From positions 875,501 to 939,500 of the forward strand of contig CANJKZ010000264.1 in NCBI GenBank assembly GCA_947471745.1: DNA of 64,000 nt, written 5' to 3'. The stretch is from Closterium sp. Naga37s-1 (taxonomy: Eukaryota > Streptophyta > Zygnematophyceae > Desmidiales > Closteriaceae). The position numbers were made by a program, and so were the translations under genes. Shown one piece after another: positions 24,317-39,904 of the stretch. Under the pieces are notes generated by a model. It worked only from the letters and a program-made list of their open reading frames with translations, was not told where the DNA came from and did not search any database. The first letter of the stretch is position 1; each line of letters starts with the position of its first letter.

Positions 24317-27196
24317 TCAGCTAGTCTTGGACGGTTGTGCTCCCCCAGGTTGACTCACTGTGACTGGATTGAACTGTAACAGAGCATTACAAGAACACAC
24401 ACCATTACAAGACCACACATTCACAGGGTTGTCAAAACCGACTGATCAAAATGCAGAATCATGGGGATGCAAGAACCGGGAGCCAGGAGGGAGGCGGGAG
24501 ATTCTGGGATGAAGGCAGGTAGGCAGCCCCAAATGGCATGGCCATATGCGAAGATCATACCAACGACTTTTGAGTCGAATCAAAAGATTCTGGGAAGAAA
24601 GGCAGGTAGGCGGCCCTAAATTGCATGGCCGTATGCGAAGATCATACCAACGTACACATTTTCTCACCTGGTAAACAGAGTAAATGAATTTTCGCCGGAT
24701 CAGCCATATCATTGCAAAAAAGAGGTTATACCCTTCAAGCTTGTACTCGATACAAACATCTAGATGTCTACGCATGTTCTCACCTGATACACGGAATAAA
24801 TGACGTTTCGTCGGATCTGCCCCATCATTGCGAGAAACAGGTTGTACCCTTCAAGCTTGTACTCGATAAGAGGGTCACGCTGCGCATAGCCCCTTAAAGC
24901 CACAGCCTGCTGGGTGAATCTGAGCGCCTGCAGATGCTCCTTCCAAAGCAGATCCATCTGAGTGAGCACAAAGTACCGCTCTGCATCCCTCATTAACCCT
25001 GGGACTGCCGATTCTACCTCTGCCTGTAGGAAGGGCGAGGAGGTAGGGTCACAGGGGGTTAGGGTTGAGGTTCGAGAAAGGGATTGAGGTGATATTGAGG
25101 GATGACTGGCGGCGTCCCGCGGGTGCTGTGCCATTTGAAAGTGCGCAGTGCCAAGGGGTGAGAATGGTGATGGAGAAACAAGAGCGGTGGAAGGGGTGAA
25201 AGTGGGTGCTCTTTCAGCTGATTCATTTTGATAAGCTTGAAGTACCGCTTACGGGATTCTCAGTGGTGAGAAATGGGACAAAGTTTTTCCGCACCTTCTT
25301 TGTGTAGTAGGCGTCTTTGCTGCGTTGGTGCAGATAATCCCTTAGGGTGTCTACAGTGTCGCTGTGATAGATGATGTCATCGATTGATAAATCCGTGAGC
25401 AGAGCACAGTACCTGCAAGAGGGGGTATGTGAAGGATGAAGAGGGAGAAAAGGAAGGGTACACTCGAGAGGGGATTCGGTGCAATGGAGATAGCGACCGT
25501 CTTTCGACAAACCAGTGCTGGGAAGAAGAAGAAGAAGAAAAAAAAAAAAAAAAAAAAATCAACATTACCTCTGGAAGAATTCACTAGAGAATTCCAAATG
25601 ATTAGCATAAATGAGAAGAACTGCAGCACTTACTGTTTGACCTTCTTTGTAAGAGCCTCGAAGTTCCACTCTTCCTGTGACAGCGATGGGTCGATGTTTG
25701 CCTGAGGGAGGGGAGGGGGGGAGCAGATAGTCATGAAAGAGAGGACAGGAGTGGGTGAGTGACCGCATAGCAGGCGAGGTTGACCTTCTTTGTGAGTGCG
25801 TCGAAGTTCCACTCCTCCTGTGACAGCGATGGGTCGATGTTCGCCTGAGGGAGGTGGGGAGCAGAATCCAGATGGAGTGAGAGCAGAGCATACATGAACA
25901 AGGTTCTTCTCCAGAGAGAACAGCTTTTGAGTCCACTCGGAAATTCTCGAGAAAGAACAGCTTTTGAGTCGACTCGGAAATTCTCGAGAAAGAACAGCTT
26001 TTGAGTCGACTCGGAAATTCTCGAGAAAGAACAGCTTTTGAGTCGACTCGGAAATTCTCGAGAAAGAACAGCTTTAGAGTCGACTCGGAAATTCTCGAGA
26101 AAGAACAGCTTTTGAGTCGACTCGGAAATTCTCGAGAAAGAACAGCTTTTGAGTCGACTCGGAAATTCTCGAGAAAGAACAGCTTCACAGTATGGCATGG
26201 CACCTGACTGCATCGCACGTGACCACATCATACGTGACAATAACACACCTGATCTGACCGCATTGCACCTGACTGAACCGCACCTCACATTGACAATGTC
26301 GTTCATGATCAGCTGTGCATACTCCAACATCAGCCCCTCCAGATCGACGAGCACTTTTATCGCACCCAACAGTACCGCACCTGACCTCATTGCACCTGAC
26401 ACCACCGCCCCTCACATTGACAATGTCGTCCATGGTCAGCTGCGAATACTCCAGCATCAGACCCTCCAGGTCAATGAGCTTCACGGCAGGGCATGGTGAT
26501 ACCACCAGTGCCACTTGACCGCATCACACCTGACCGCATCACAGCTAACCACACCACACTGCACCTGACTCCACCACCCCTCACATTGACAATGTCGTCC
26601 ATGGTCAGCTGTGCATACTCCAACATCAGCCCCTCCAGATCCTCTTGTCTCCAGCGCTCTCCTTCTCTCCGAATAAAACCGCTCCCTCTGGCTGTTTAGC
26701 ACCTGGTGTGGTGGGGGATGGAAGAGCCTCATACTGCACCAATGCCTCACAGCCATCACCGCACATGACCGTATCACACCACACCACATCTTCTGTCTCC
26801 AGCACTCTCCTTCTCTCCGAGTAAAACCACTCCCTCTGGCTGTTCAGCACCTGGTGTGGTGGGGGTTGGGACAGCACAGGTTAAAAATGTGTTAGCACTC
26901 ACAACCATCACCGCACACCACCGTACCACACCACACCACATCTTCTGTCTCCAGCGCTCTCCTCCTCTCCGAGTAGAACCGCTCCCTCTGGCTGTTCAGC
27001 ACCTGGTGTGGTGGGGGTTGGAAGGGCACAAAGTACAACCGGCATGCTGAAGACAGAGAATACATCCGTCACCACACATCACCAGATCCTCTGTCTCCAG
27101 GGCTCTCCGTCTCTCCGAGTAAAACCTCTCCCTTTGACTGTTCAGCACCTGGTGGGGGTCGGAAGAGTACAGATGGGTAAGCCAGGCACTGCAATA
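24317..27196 (-). pseudogene. SECA1: 3' fragment of plastid SecA, unit 2
   Basis: Same truncated SecA tail as unit 1: exons 26702-26585 (with the same extra base), 25701-25634, 25412-25295, 25023-24784 and 24373-24317. It ends at the SecA/METTL5 joint at 27196/27197. The exon echoes match unit 1, shifted by about 15590. Confidence 0.9.
25916..26182. repeat. 37-bp tandem array, about 7 copies, unit 2
   Basis: Same array with the same copy number and internal variants as unit 1, including the single ctttagag copy. Confidence 0.95.
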
Positions 27197-27363
27197 CGTA
27201 ATGCTGCAGCCCCGCTACCCTTCATTCATGCATCCTTCACGTACCCTCCGTTCATGCAAGTGTGTGGCTGTATGTGTGTGTGCGCATGTGCATGCATGCA
27301 TGTTCGCATTTTCGCTTGCATGTCTCTGCATGTGTTCGCACATCCTTGCATGCATGCATGCAG
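27197..27363. other. SecA/METTL5 joint and METTL5 intron remnant, unit 2
   Basis: Base-for-base the same joint as at 11606/11607. Both therefore descend from one breakage event. Confidence 0.9.
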
Positions 27364-29932
<2,569 letters not shown>

Positions 29933-31468
29933 ATGCTGTCTTCTCCACGTGAAAGTCGAGGCGAGGATCATCTGACACCACCAATCACCAGTGTGCCTGA
30001 ATTCTCGGCTTGCCCGTATTGATTGGTCGCGTTCCGGTTTTTTTACAACCTACAGCCCGGTCCGCGGGCAGGCGAACTTCGTCAAATTCCTGTCTTGGTG
30101 ATGCTCATCTATGCTTTTGAGTGCTGTTGGCTGAATTCCTCACCTAGACTGATTTGAAGTGTGGTTCCTCATATTGAGGTTGCTGGACCACAATTGCAGC
30201 AGGCAACCTCCATGACCATTTGGTGGTACAGTACATTTGGACCGGCTGATTCTGTGATGTGATGCTGCTGCCCGTGAAAGCGAACTTGCTCACTAGCATG
30301 TCAACGACACGCATATCACTTCCCCGACAAGGACGCATGTTTTCAGGGTAACTCCTGGTTTTGACTGGAAGTTTGAAATTCTGTTTGGCGTTCCTAAGTT
30401 CAACACCCAGCAACTACAAGGTACTTCTGGATGTATACGTTGCATAGTGTATTTCATCCCTCCCCCCCCACCCCCCCCCTCCTCCTTCCTCCCTCCCCCA
30501 AAAAGAGAGACCTCTGGACGGTTCCATTGAAAGATATTTGCCTTTAAATTCCTTCCACATAAAACCCGCAGCTACCCTCGGGATGACAAAATACTCGCCT
30601 ATCCTTATCTCTCAGAAATTCTACAATTAATTAAAACTGAAACCGTTTCTGGGATAGCCTGATTTATCAAGCGGTTTAATCCGTTGCGTCCGGGCTGGCA
30701 GAAATTATACTTCAGCCATGTGCGCGAAAATTGGACCTAACCGCGCTTCAACAAAGCACTTCAGGTCCATGTGCTCCATTGGCCACATACTTTGGCAGGG
30801 CCAATTGGTTGGGAAAAGATAGGTTTATGACGTGGCAATTGTAAATTGCGTAACACCTGGCATTTTCAACTTCATTCCAAGGATCGACGGTCTAGATTCG
30901 TTATGTCGGCTGAATGGGTGGTGATATTTCCAGTAGCAGCAGTACAGTTGTTGGACGCTCAGTCGATCTTCGATCAATTCGAGTCTACGGGAGAAGCGAG
31001 TGACCCACGACAAGCGGGTCGCTCGGCTAGATCGCCAACCCCAGGCCGATAATGTAGATCGACGGCTTTGAGCTCTTGGGCCTTACACATCCCTGATTCA
31101 CACGCAGTCCAAATTCACCACTCCAGCCTTGCCCTTGAAATCAGACCAGAAAGTGGAGATCATGAGCGATTAGAAGCACAGCAGCAGAGAGTGTGCGGAG
31201 TTAGATTTAGCCCGTTGAGCTTTAGCTTGAGTTGCTAATTCCTTCTGAGAACCGCTATCACTTTTTTCCTTTGTTTTCCCCATTGGTTTTTCCTTCGGTG
31301 GCGTCGAGGTGTCTACAATGCCGATTACTATGATTGCGTCTCGCATCTCGAAGCTGTTGCTGGATTCGGATCTTAAGGATGGCTTCTTCAAGGTCTTTAA
31401 AGTCACATCGACCACTGAAGCATTTACCATCAGCTTATTCCAAGGCGGAGCACGTCCATGGGAAGGCT

Positions 31469-34400
31469 ATGACCATAATTAGCATGCTAGCCATGCTCGT
31501 GCTGACTCCTCCGATCGCCATCTACATGTAAGATAACGTACTAAGAATATGACACACTGGACTGACAAAGACACTTCAACTATTGAAATTGATCAGTAAT
31601 AACAAAAGTGATAGCTAACTTCCTAAATGTTACTCGTTTCGAGGTGCAGGTGGTTCATTATGGCCAAAACGGACGGATCGATACTCAAATTCTGGCAATT
31701 TTTGGAAAGCAAGGAGTCCATTATGGATGGCCTCTTGGAGGCCTGGCCGTCGCCCTTTTACCCCATCGCGTGGAAAATAATTGGCACATTCGCAGCTTTC
31801 GAAGCACTTCTTCAGGTGCGTTTTGGTTCGACCTGGTCAGAATTTCGACGTCCTGATCAGCTAGAATCACGATAAAGGGATGTATCTAAGCGTCTATCAA
31901 TCCCTTACTTCGGCAGGTTCTCTTGCCTGGAAAGGAGTTTGTTGGACCAGTTTCACCAGCTGGAAACCGACCAATCTATTGGGTAAGATTCAATAGGACG
32001 AACATACTAACACCCTGTCGTGTCACTAGCCGCTACCGTCGTTTCGGAGGCATCTGCCTCCTTCTCACCATCCCTCCACCTGTCGCGTGTATTTCCTGAT
32101 TTTGCACTCAGTGGGAGAGAATTCCAAATTTCTAAACAAGCACCTCCCAAAACTTCATATGTCCTGCAGTGTAACGGATTCCAAGCCTACATGGTCTCCA
32201 TTGTCACTTACGTCTTTATCTGGAGGTAGAGCCTGCCTCGGAATTGCTTGCTGGACCCACCACCTCGCTCATGGTTTACGAGTCTGCAAATTCTCTGCAT
32301 GTTTTTGGATTTTCGCATTTTCTTTGGAAATTGCTCATGCATCATGTGCTTCACAATTTTCACAAATTAACCTGTCCATGAAAACTGTCATACAGCAGAC
32401 TGGCGATACTCATCTGACTCCCTCCCTTCCTGTCATCAGAGCCGGGTGGTTCAACCCATCCCTCGTGTACGATAACTTCGGCAGCATCCTTTCTGCTCTC
32501 AACGTCGTCAGCCTACTCCTCTGCCTCTTCCTCTACGCCAAGGTATGCTCTCTCACTCATGCTCGTCGACTCATTTTCCTGTTTTTTTTTTCGGTTTTCT
32601 TGTCTCGTCTGATTAAATTGGCCCAGCAGTGCAAGTCAAATGACACTCCCTGCTCTGTGGCTGGCTTGTGCAGGGTCACCTTGCTCCGTCGTCCTCTGAC
32701 TGGGGGTCTTCTGGAAACTTCATCCAAGACTTTTTCTGGGTGAGTGTCCTTTCCCGTCTGCCTGTTCTGCTGTCGCCTCTTTTTGTCACCTCGTGACGTG
32801 ACTGTACCCGTTGCTGCGCTGTCCGTGACCACGTGTTGGCAAGCAATCATACACCAAGACGTTCACCAACAGCCATCCTTTTGCCTGTGCGCCTGTCTGT
32901 CTGCACACTTACATCCACGATGTCGTGATGTGCTTCTCTTTCCGCATTCCACTCTAACTCTCAGGGCATGGAGCTGTACCCACGCATCGGCAAGTACTTC
33001 GACATCAAGACCTTCACCAACTGCCGCTTTGGCATGATGTCATGGGCGCTGCTGGCCGTGACCTACGCCATCAAACAGCTGGAGGCGAGCGGGCGCGTGG
33101 CAGACTCCATGGTTGTGAGCGTGGCGCTCATGCTTGTGTACATCTCCAAGTTCTTCTACTGGGAGTCGGGGTACTGGAGCACCATGGACATCCAGCACGA
33201 CCGCGGTGAGCCTTTTTGGAACCAATGAACAGCAGTGCTTCTTTTTCACTTCTGTTGGGAGTTGTCGCAATATCACGGGTTTGGGTCACCTCTACTCCTT
33301 GTCGTTCGCGAATCCATACCTGGGATGTTTCAGCTTGTTCTGCCTGAACCCAATTGTGTCCACCCAATAAACACCGTCTCCTTCTCCACATCCTCTGAAT
33401 TGCCTCTGACTGGACTCATCTATTCCCGTATTTGGTTTCTGCTCTCCCTGACCCTCCCCTCCCCTCACCTCCCATCTACCCCTCCCTTTCCCTTTCCTTC
33501 TCTCTTTGTGCTTCTTCAATCCCGGCCCTCCTGCTGCTCCCATCAGCCGGCTACTACCTCTGCTGGGGATGCATGGTGTGGGTGCCCTGCATCTACACCT
33601 CGCCCGCCCTCTACCTCGTCAACCACCCCCTGCACCTCGGCACTCCTGTGAGTACCGGTCCTCCCTGCGTGCCTCTCTGCGTGCCTGCTTGTCTGCCTGC
33701 TTGCTTCTCTCTCTGCCTCCCTGCTTGTCTCCCTGCTTACCTCCCTACCCATTCCCATAGTTTCTTTTCCCCCAATCTGCCCTCCTTGCATGCATTGAAC
33801 CAGTTTTGTTCATGGGCTTCTAGTCCGCTCATTCCCATCTTCCAGCCGACTCATCAGTCTGAGGTCGTCTATCTCCCTCTTCTTCCCCTCCGCAGGTCGC
33901 TCTGGCTATGTTTCTGTGCGGCTGTGCGTGCATTGCAATCAACTACGACTCGGACCGCCAACGACAGTACTTCCGGTCCACACACGGCCGCTGCACCATC
34001 TGGGGCCGCCCTCCTGCCAAGGTGGGCTTCATGACCCCTGTCAAGGTGGGCCTTCCGGCCAGGAATATGTCATTTGCCTGTTTTGAGCTGCAAAAAGGCA
34101 CAGAATGAACCAAAGAAACCGTGCATTAAGACTTCGTGAAACGAGCTGTCATCCATCCCATCGCCCTCCTCATCTGTGGTGCAGATTGAAGCAGAGTACG
34201 TGACAGAGAAGGGCGAGAACAAGAAGAGCCTGCTGCTTGCTTCAGGATGGTACGAACCATGCTACTCTTCCATTCATACTCCATACATGTCTCCCAAATT
34301 TTTCCTGTAGTTTATCCTACACTGTTCTCCCTGCTAGCATGACCTCGCCTCCTCGCCTTCTCCTGCCTTCAACCGTTGCAACCCTTGCTGCTGTGTGTTT

Positions 34401-35027
34401 GATTATCGCCCTTGCTGCTGTGTGCGGTGCAGGTGGGGGCTCTCACGCCACTTCCACTACGTGCCTGAAATCCTTGCTTCTTTCTTCTGGACCTTCCCAG
34501 CGCTCTTCAACAATGTAAGGCGCTTCCACACGCACTGTACCATGCACTTTGTTCCATAAGGGGGGTAGCTCACAAGCAAACTAACTGACCATGCTGTGTC
34601 CGCATGTTCCATAGTTACCTTCTCGCGTTTCAGTTTCCCATTTCCTTTGATAGCGATTCTCTGTCTCGTTTTCCTTCCCTGTGCTGCACTCTAACAGGGA
34701 ATTCAGTATTTCTACTGCATCTACCTCACAGTCCTCCTATTTGACCGAGCTGTTCGTGATGACGTGCGCTGCAAAAAGAAGTGAGTTTTGTTGTTGCTAA
34801 GCTGTGAAACATGTGAGATTGGCATTGTGTTGTGGGAAGTGAGTTTTTCATTTGCTGGGGCGTGGGACTACTACCACTTACTTTCTCGTTCGTACCCATG
34901 TTCTCCACCCTCCACCCTCCTCCCCTTGTCACTCCATTTACCTACCCACGTGTTTTTCAGGTATGGCAAGTTCTGGGACAAGTACTGCAAGTTGGTACCT
35001 TACAAGGTGGTTCCTGGCATCTTCTAG
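31469..35027 (+). CDS. DWF5: Sterol delta-7 reductase, unit 3
   Basis: Third intact copy; exons are those of unit 1 shifted by 31175 bases (first exon 31469-31527, last 34961-35027). Open reading frame, splice sites and the C-terminal PGIF are all preserved. Three intact copies with near-identical flanks suggest higher gene dosage rather than divergence of function. Confidence 0.95.
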
Positions 35028-35330
35028 AACAGGCCCTTGTCATAATGTATTCTTTTAAGTTGTATACACGCTTGCTGGGCGTGCTGCCCGCAATTCATCC
35101 AGAACATCAGAGTTTGGAGAACGTTTCCCTGCTACAATTTCTAAAGCAAAAATATGCAGGTAGAGATACTGTGAACAAAATAGTGATGCATGATATTGTT
35201 TGAAAGTTTTCTTACCAGCAGTAACGCAATTCTCATGATGTTGTGCTATGTGCTCAGCTGATGGCTAAACAATAAGTTTTCACATCAGCAGGCAGGCAGT
35301 CCGTACTCTAAACGACACTCCCCTAGCTTT

Positions 35331-36925
35331 TCAAGGTAGATAGTATAATACGAGGATTGGCTGTACAAAAACGCCATTCTGATACTGCGTGTAGAAGTCC
35401 TCCAGCTTTCCCCCAATTGTGTCCAGATGCTTCCAGCCCTCTATAAGCTTTGGCATGCGCAGTGGACCGTACACCCTGTGTGCGTTAAAAGCAATAGTGT
35501 CATTTCCCACGGGTACTCCCAAGTAAAATAGCCCTTCTCTCTTAACCAGACCCTGGATCTGAAAGAAGGGCAAGAAGGGAGAGGGAAAGGTGAGATGCGG
35601 AAATGGGTTACGAGGGGAAAGGGTGGGATTCTCTACTGGAAGACACATGGACAGACACCTGACCTGACACAACAGACAAAAACCTTCTTTCATGCAGTAA
35701 ACCCACAGCAACTTATAGGGAGGAAGAGGGACCACCCACAACCCATCTCAACCACTCTGTAGCCCTGAACACACCTTCTTCATCCTTTGCAGGTCGCCCG
35801 TGGGATTCATGGGATCGCCGTATCTCCCCAATCCGTCGTGCTCGATCGACGAGAACGAAACGATCACGTCAAACACGTCATCTATCGCATCTAATTGCTC
35901 AATCGAGATAGACTTGATCCTAGGGTGTGACACCACAGGAGGGTTGAAATCAACGGTCGTGATCGACCCTGCATCAGCTGCAATGCAGATCGCTTCCACC
36001 CAAGGAGTCTGACTGCCAATAATCAGTACACTCTTTCCTCTAATCGGATAACGATCAAACGCCTCGAAGCAAAACAATGACGACGAATCGTCGTAGCCGC
36101 TGAGCTGCCCGGATGACAAATCTCTTGAGCGGGCCACCTGGAGCATGCTGTTGATTTGCTCGTCTGTCCAAACGGGTGGGACCGCGCCGGAATCTGGAGC
36201 GTCGGTATTGAAGAAAAACGGCTGCACTGCAATCTGGCCGTTCATTGTGTAGAGGTCGCGAATTGACGGCCGGATCCAGTCCCACGGCACAGGTCCGGGA
36301 AAACCGAAGCTGTCTATGCGAAAGCGAGACGGACGAACGGTCTGCTTGAGCGACATCGGTGCGGTAACCACTGCAGATGCATTTCGTAGGGAATCATTGC
36401 GAGGCACTACTGTATCTGTAGAGTCAGAGAGGTTAGTGGAAGTTAGCTTCGAGTCCCTAACAGCGACAGGTAGGAGGACGGAATTGGATCCCGATAATAG
36501 AGTGTTTCGGTGTACGCTTATCGAGTCAGCTTGCGGGGATATCGTAACTGTTTGTAGGGATTCCAGAACACGAACGGGAATGCAGGGAGGGGCAATAAAC
36601 GGGGGAGGGGAGGGAGGGGAAGTGGGTGGGTGGGGGGAGGGGGGAATGACCGAGATGGAAGGGGATGATTAGCCTAAATTATGCCCCTGTCACTACATTC
36701 CAAATTACTTCCGACTCTAAATCGGCAAATGTTCAACGAATCTGGTGCAGCCTCGCACTATGAACATGAAAAAACAGGTGTTTCTCATCATGTGTCAAAA
36801 CCTTCAGACGCTAACAGGTGCTGTCCGTTACCTTGCACAGATCTATTTTCGAGAATAACGACGGCGAGGAAGGTGAAAGAGCACACAATGAGGACCTCCT
36901 TCCACATGATGCCGCCTTTTCCCAT
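35331..36925 (-). CDS. DUF268-family membrane-anchored protein, unit 3
   Basis: Same gene, intact (36925-36832, 36547-35775, 35558-35331). It has Ile at residue 41, as in unit 2, and a private Glu to Asp change at about residue 185 (SGYDDSSS). It also carries a private silent base change near the end of exon 1 (gatctattt on the + strand). Function as for unit 1. Confidence 0.8.
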
Positions 36926-37059
36926 TGCAGTCACTGCCGTTGAAGTTAACATCCTGTAACTTCTTAACGGATCTGCGTGTTATCCAACTCTGCCGTCACG
37001 GGATAACTTAGTCGGAATGAATGAAACGAATAAAAAGATTTATTGAGATCCTGTCCGTG

Positions 37060-37479
37060 GTTTTGACACCAGCTGTTTATGCGTGTCAACCCGAGTCAGC
37101 CCACTTTAGCCGTGTCAACCACTGTAGCAGCTGGGTTAAATCGAGTCGCGCCTACGGAAATTTGCGACGAACCTCATTGGTGGGACACGAAAATGTGTCC
37201 TTGTGCGATTTTATGCACGTGCCTAAACGTTAGGCGCAACACCCACGTGTTGGATGGCAATTTGTGGAGCATTTTACACTAATCTACTGACAATATAATT
37301 GGGTGAGAGCGAATCGCCAGCTCTATCGATGCGAGAATCTCGGTTGGATGGTGTGAGCTGCGACTCTTGGCGAGCGGGATATCCGATGATTTTGAGAGGA
37401 TGACATTGAGCTATTTTTTTGACACCAACCAACAATGTATGTTCGTGTCAACATTCCAAAATGACACTGGTGTCAAAAC
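37060..37479. mobile_element. Possible MITE, unit 3 copy
   Basis: Same inverted-repeat element at the same place in unit 3, carried along by the duplication. Confidence 0.45.
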
Positions 37480-38379
37480 TACGAACAAGCCCTGAGAACC
37501 GTAAAATGCACCATTCTTCTGCGCACAATAAAGGACGTGGCGAATGAATTAGGTAGGAGGAACATGATACATTCGAGAACGGGATGAGGTGTGGTTATCA
37601 GGTGTGTACAGTATACAATACGGTTTCAAGGTTTTGGGTGAGGGGAGGCGGTTTCGCCAATTCCACATGAAATACCCATCATGATTCGACTCTTTTCGCA
37701 TATTTCGTCAAACAGCACGTCGCAAGCGAGCAAACCGTTCGCATAACTCGCATTACCTATTGCAAGCTGGTTTGGAATGACAGGCTGTGTTGAGTTTGTG
37801 TCCTTTGGTAGGACCCATGGTGAAGTGTGGTGCAATACGCATTTCTGTCTGCTGGGTTTGTTCAGGTGTTGGCGAAACGAGGGACCTGGTAATGAATGCG
37901 AGTCACAATTTTCGGTGGCTTCGTGAACCAGCTTTAACCATCAACTAATCATCTCTCATGTAATATGAAGCCTGCAATGTGGGTGTAAGAGGTGTACTCA
38001 TGTTCGCGCTTTAGAGTGTTCGTGAAGGATTCATTTTACATCAGTCAACGCAAGTCAGCATCTGCCGTGAATCTCGGCGGCCATAATTATTGGAGCCGCG
38101 CCTAACCTTGCCTTGCCACGAACATTTGTGTTCCGAAAAAAATCTGCTGAAGTGCAATGCAAGGCACATCTGCTTCACGATTGAGCAAACCACAATTATT
38201 GGCGAGACCGCTGGAACGACAACAAAGAGAAAGTGCTCTGAGGATATAAAGCAACGGTTTCATGTAATCTTGGTCAGATAGTCATAGCAATCAACCTTCC
38301 CTCATTAGCTGAGAGCATTTCAGTAGCACAGTCTATCCTCCTCCACTTCATTTCGTCAAGTCGTTAGTAGTCCACTGCA

Positions 38380-39209
38380 ATGGCCTTCTGCGGTGCAAAT
38401 TCAACTCGTCGCTTCCTGCTATCGGCTTTCTTCGCCGTTCTGCTTTTCGACGTTGCACATGGCGCCGGCGACTGCGGTTACTGTGGCGGAAAAGATTATA
38501 ACTGCATAAAAAAATGCCAGGTACTTTTGGATGAAGATTTCCGTCACAATGTCTGCTGCTACCGTCGATACTTTTACTCTTCAACTTGAACTGCCTTTTC
38601 ACCCATTAGCTTGTCACACGCTCGCCTTGTTCGTCTTTTGTCAAAATCCCATCTTATTCTGCTCGCCTCTATCTCCCGTTTACCTCCAGTGCGAAGCGCC
38701 ACAAAATAAACCGATTCTCTGCACCTACGACGCTGGAGGTTCAACTCTTGGTAAGTCCGCGTCCCCTTTTGCCCGTCACGATGCCTTGCGATGATTTTCG
38801 AAACAGCATCTCGAAACACTTCTCGTGGACCTTGCACACCGCTGACAATTAAAGCAACACCTGCTGCTACCGGGCGCGCTGCGATGTCAGGACTCCTAAT
38901 ATTCCGAAAAAAAGCACGTCGAATTTATGCGCCTGAAATGCATCCAACACTGATACAAATGCGCTGCCCCCCTGTTTTCCCCTTTCTCTTCCGACTTCCT
39001 TTCCGGCAGTCACTTGCCAATACTTCTGCTGGCCGCGCCTCGTACTGGGGGTCGTAGTGCCTCTCGTCACGGGCCTGATTCTCCTCGGCGTCTTCTTTAT
39101 CATGCGCCGCAACCGTCTGAGCGCGGAGGAAAAATACGCCGCCCATGCCCCGCCTGTCGCAGCCGCGTACCCGCCACCAGGAGGCTATCCCCCCGCGGTT
39201 AACGTGTAG
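38380..39209 (+). CDS. Small cysteine-rich type I membrane protein, unit 3
   Basis: Same three-exon model (38380-38520, 38690-38750, 39010-39209), 133 residues, with Ala at residue 112. It is intact and identical in architecture to the other two copies. Confidence 0.55.
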
Positions 39210-39904
39210 TTACTACTTCAGGAGGTTATGGTGACGAACCTCGATAATAAAGAGGCGGATAGAGCTACTATAGCGCAAATGCAACAACGGAAGCGCTGGC
39301 CTATATGCCGCCTTGATTATATTGTCTTGTTTGGTTTGAAGTTACTAGGATGGTGTTCTAGTAGCCTTGAGGCCTATCGTGTCTTGTGCTTGCCATTTCG
39401 CCAGGCAACGCGTATCATTATTCCACAAGATCAACCCACAGGAGTCGCAATTCCCGCGCCTGGCAACCAGTTTGTCCTAAAAATCGCGCTACACGCTGTT
39501 TCGCAATTGCTGTTAGCCGTTCTTGTAATGCAAACAAGAATGCTTATCTAGCTCTGCTCGTCTCGTTCAAGCCGAGGGGTGTGGCATGACCCGACTGGGA
39601 ATGGTACTGTATGTCCGAGGCTCACGCCGCTCCCTTTTTTATCTCAGTTAAGTATAATTCAATGGTGCAGAACTTAATGTACAACTCAACTCCAGTAACC
39701 ATGTGAATCATGTTTCAGGCAAGGGGTGCTCACATTCTCGCAGTCTATTTCCACTCTCAGCGCCGGTCAACAGCTGCTGCAAAACTCGGATGCGCAACAA
39801 GGGAAGTCAACGCCCACCAACTTCTAAGGGCCCACTGCGTGCCTCCAGAATCCCTCTCAACTATACCACAAGCGAAGCGAGCATATCTCGCCATTTACTT
39901 TCTT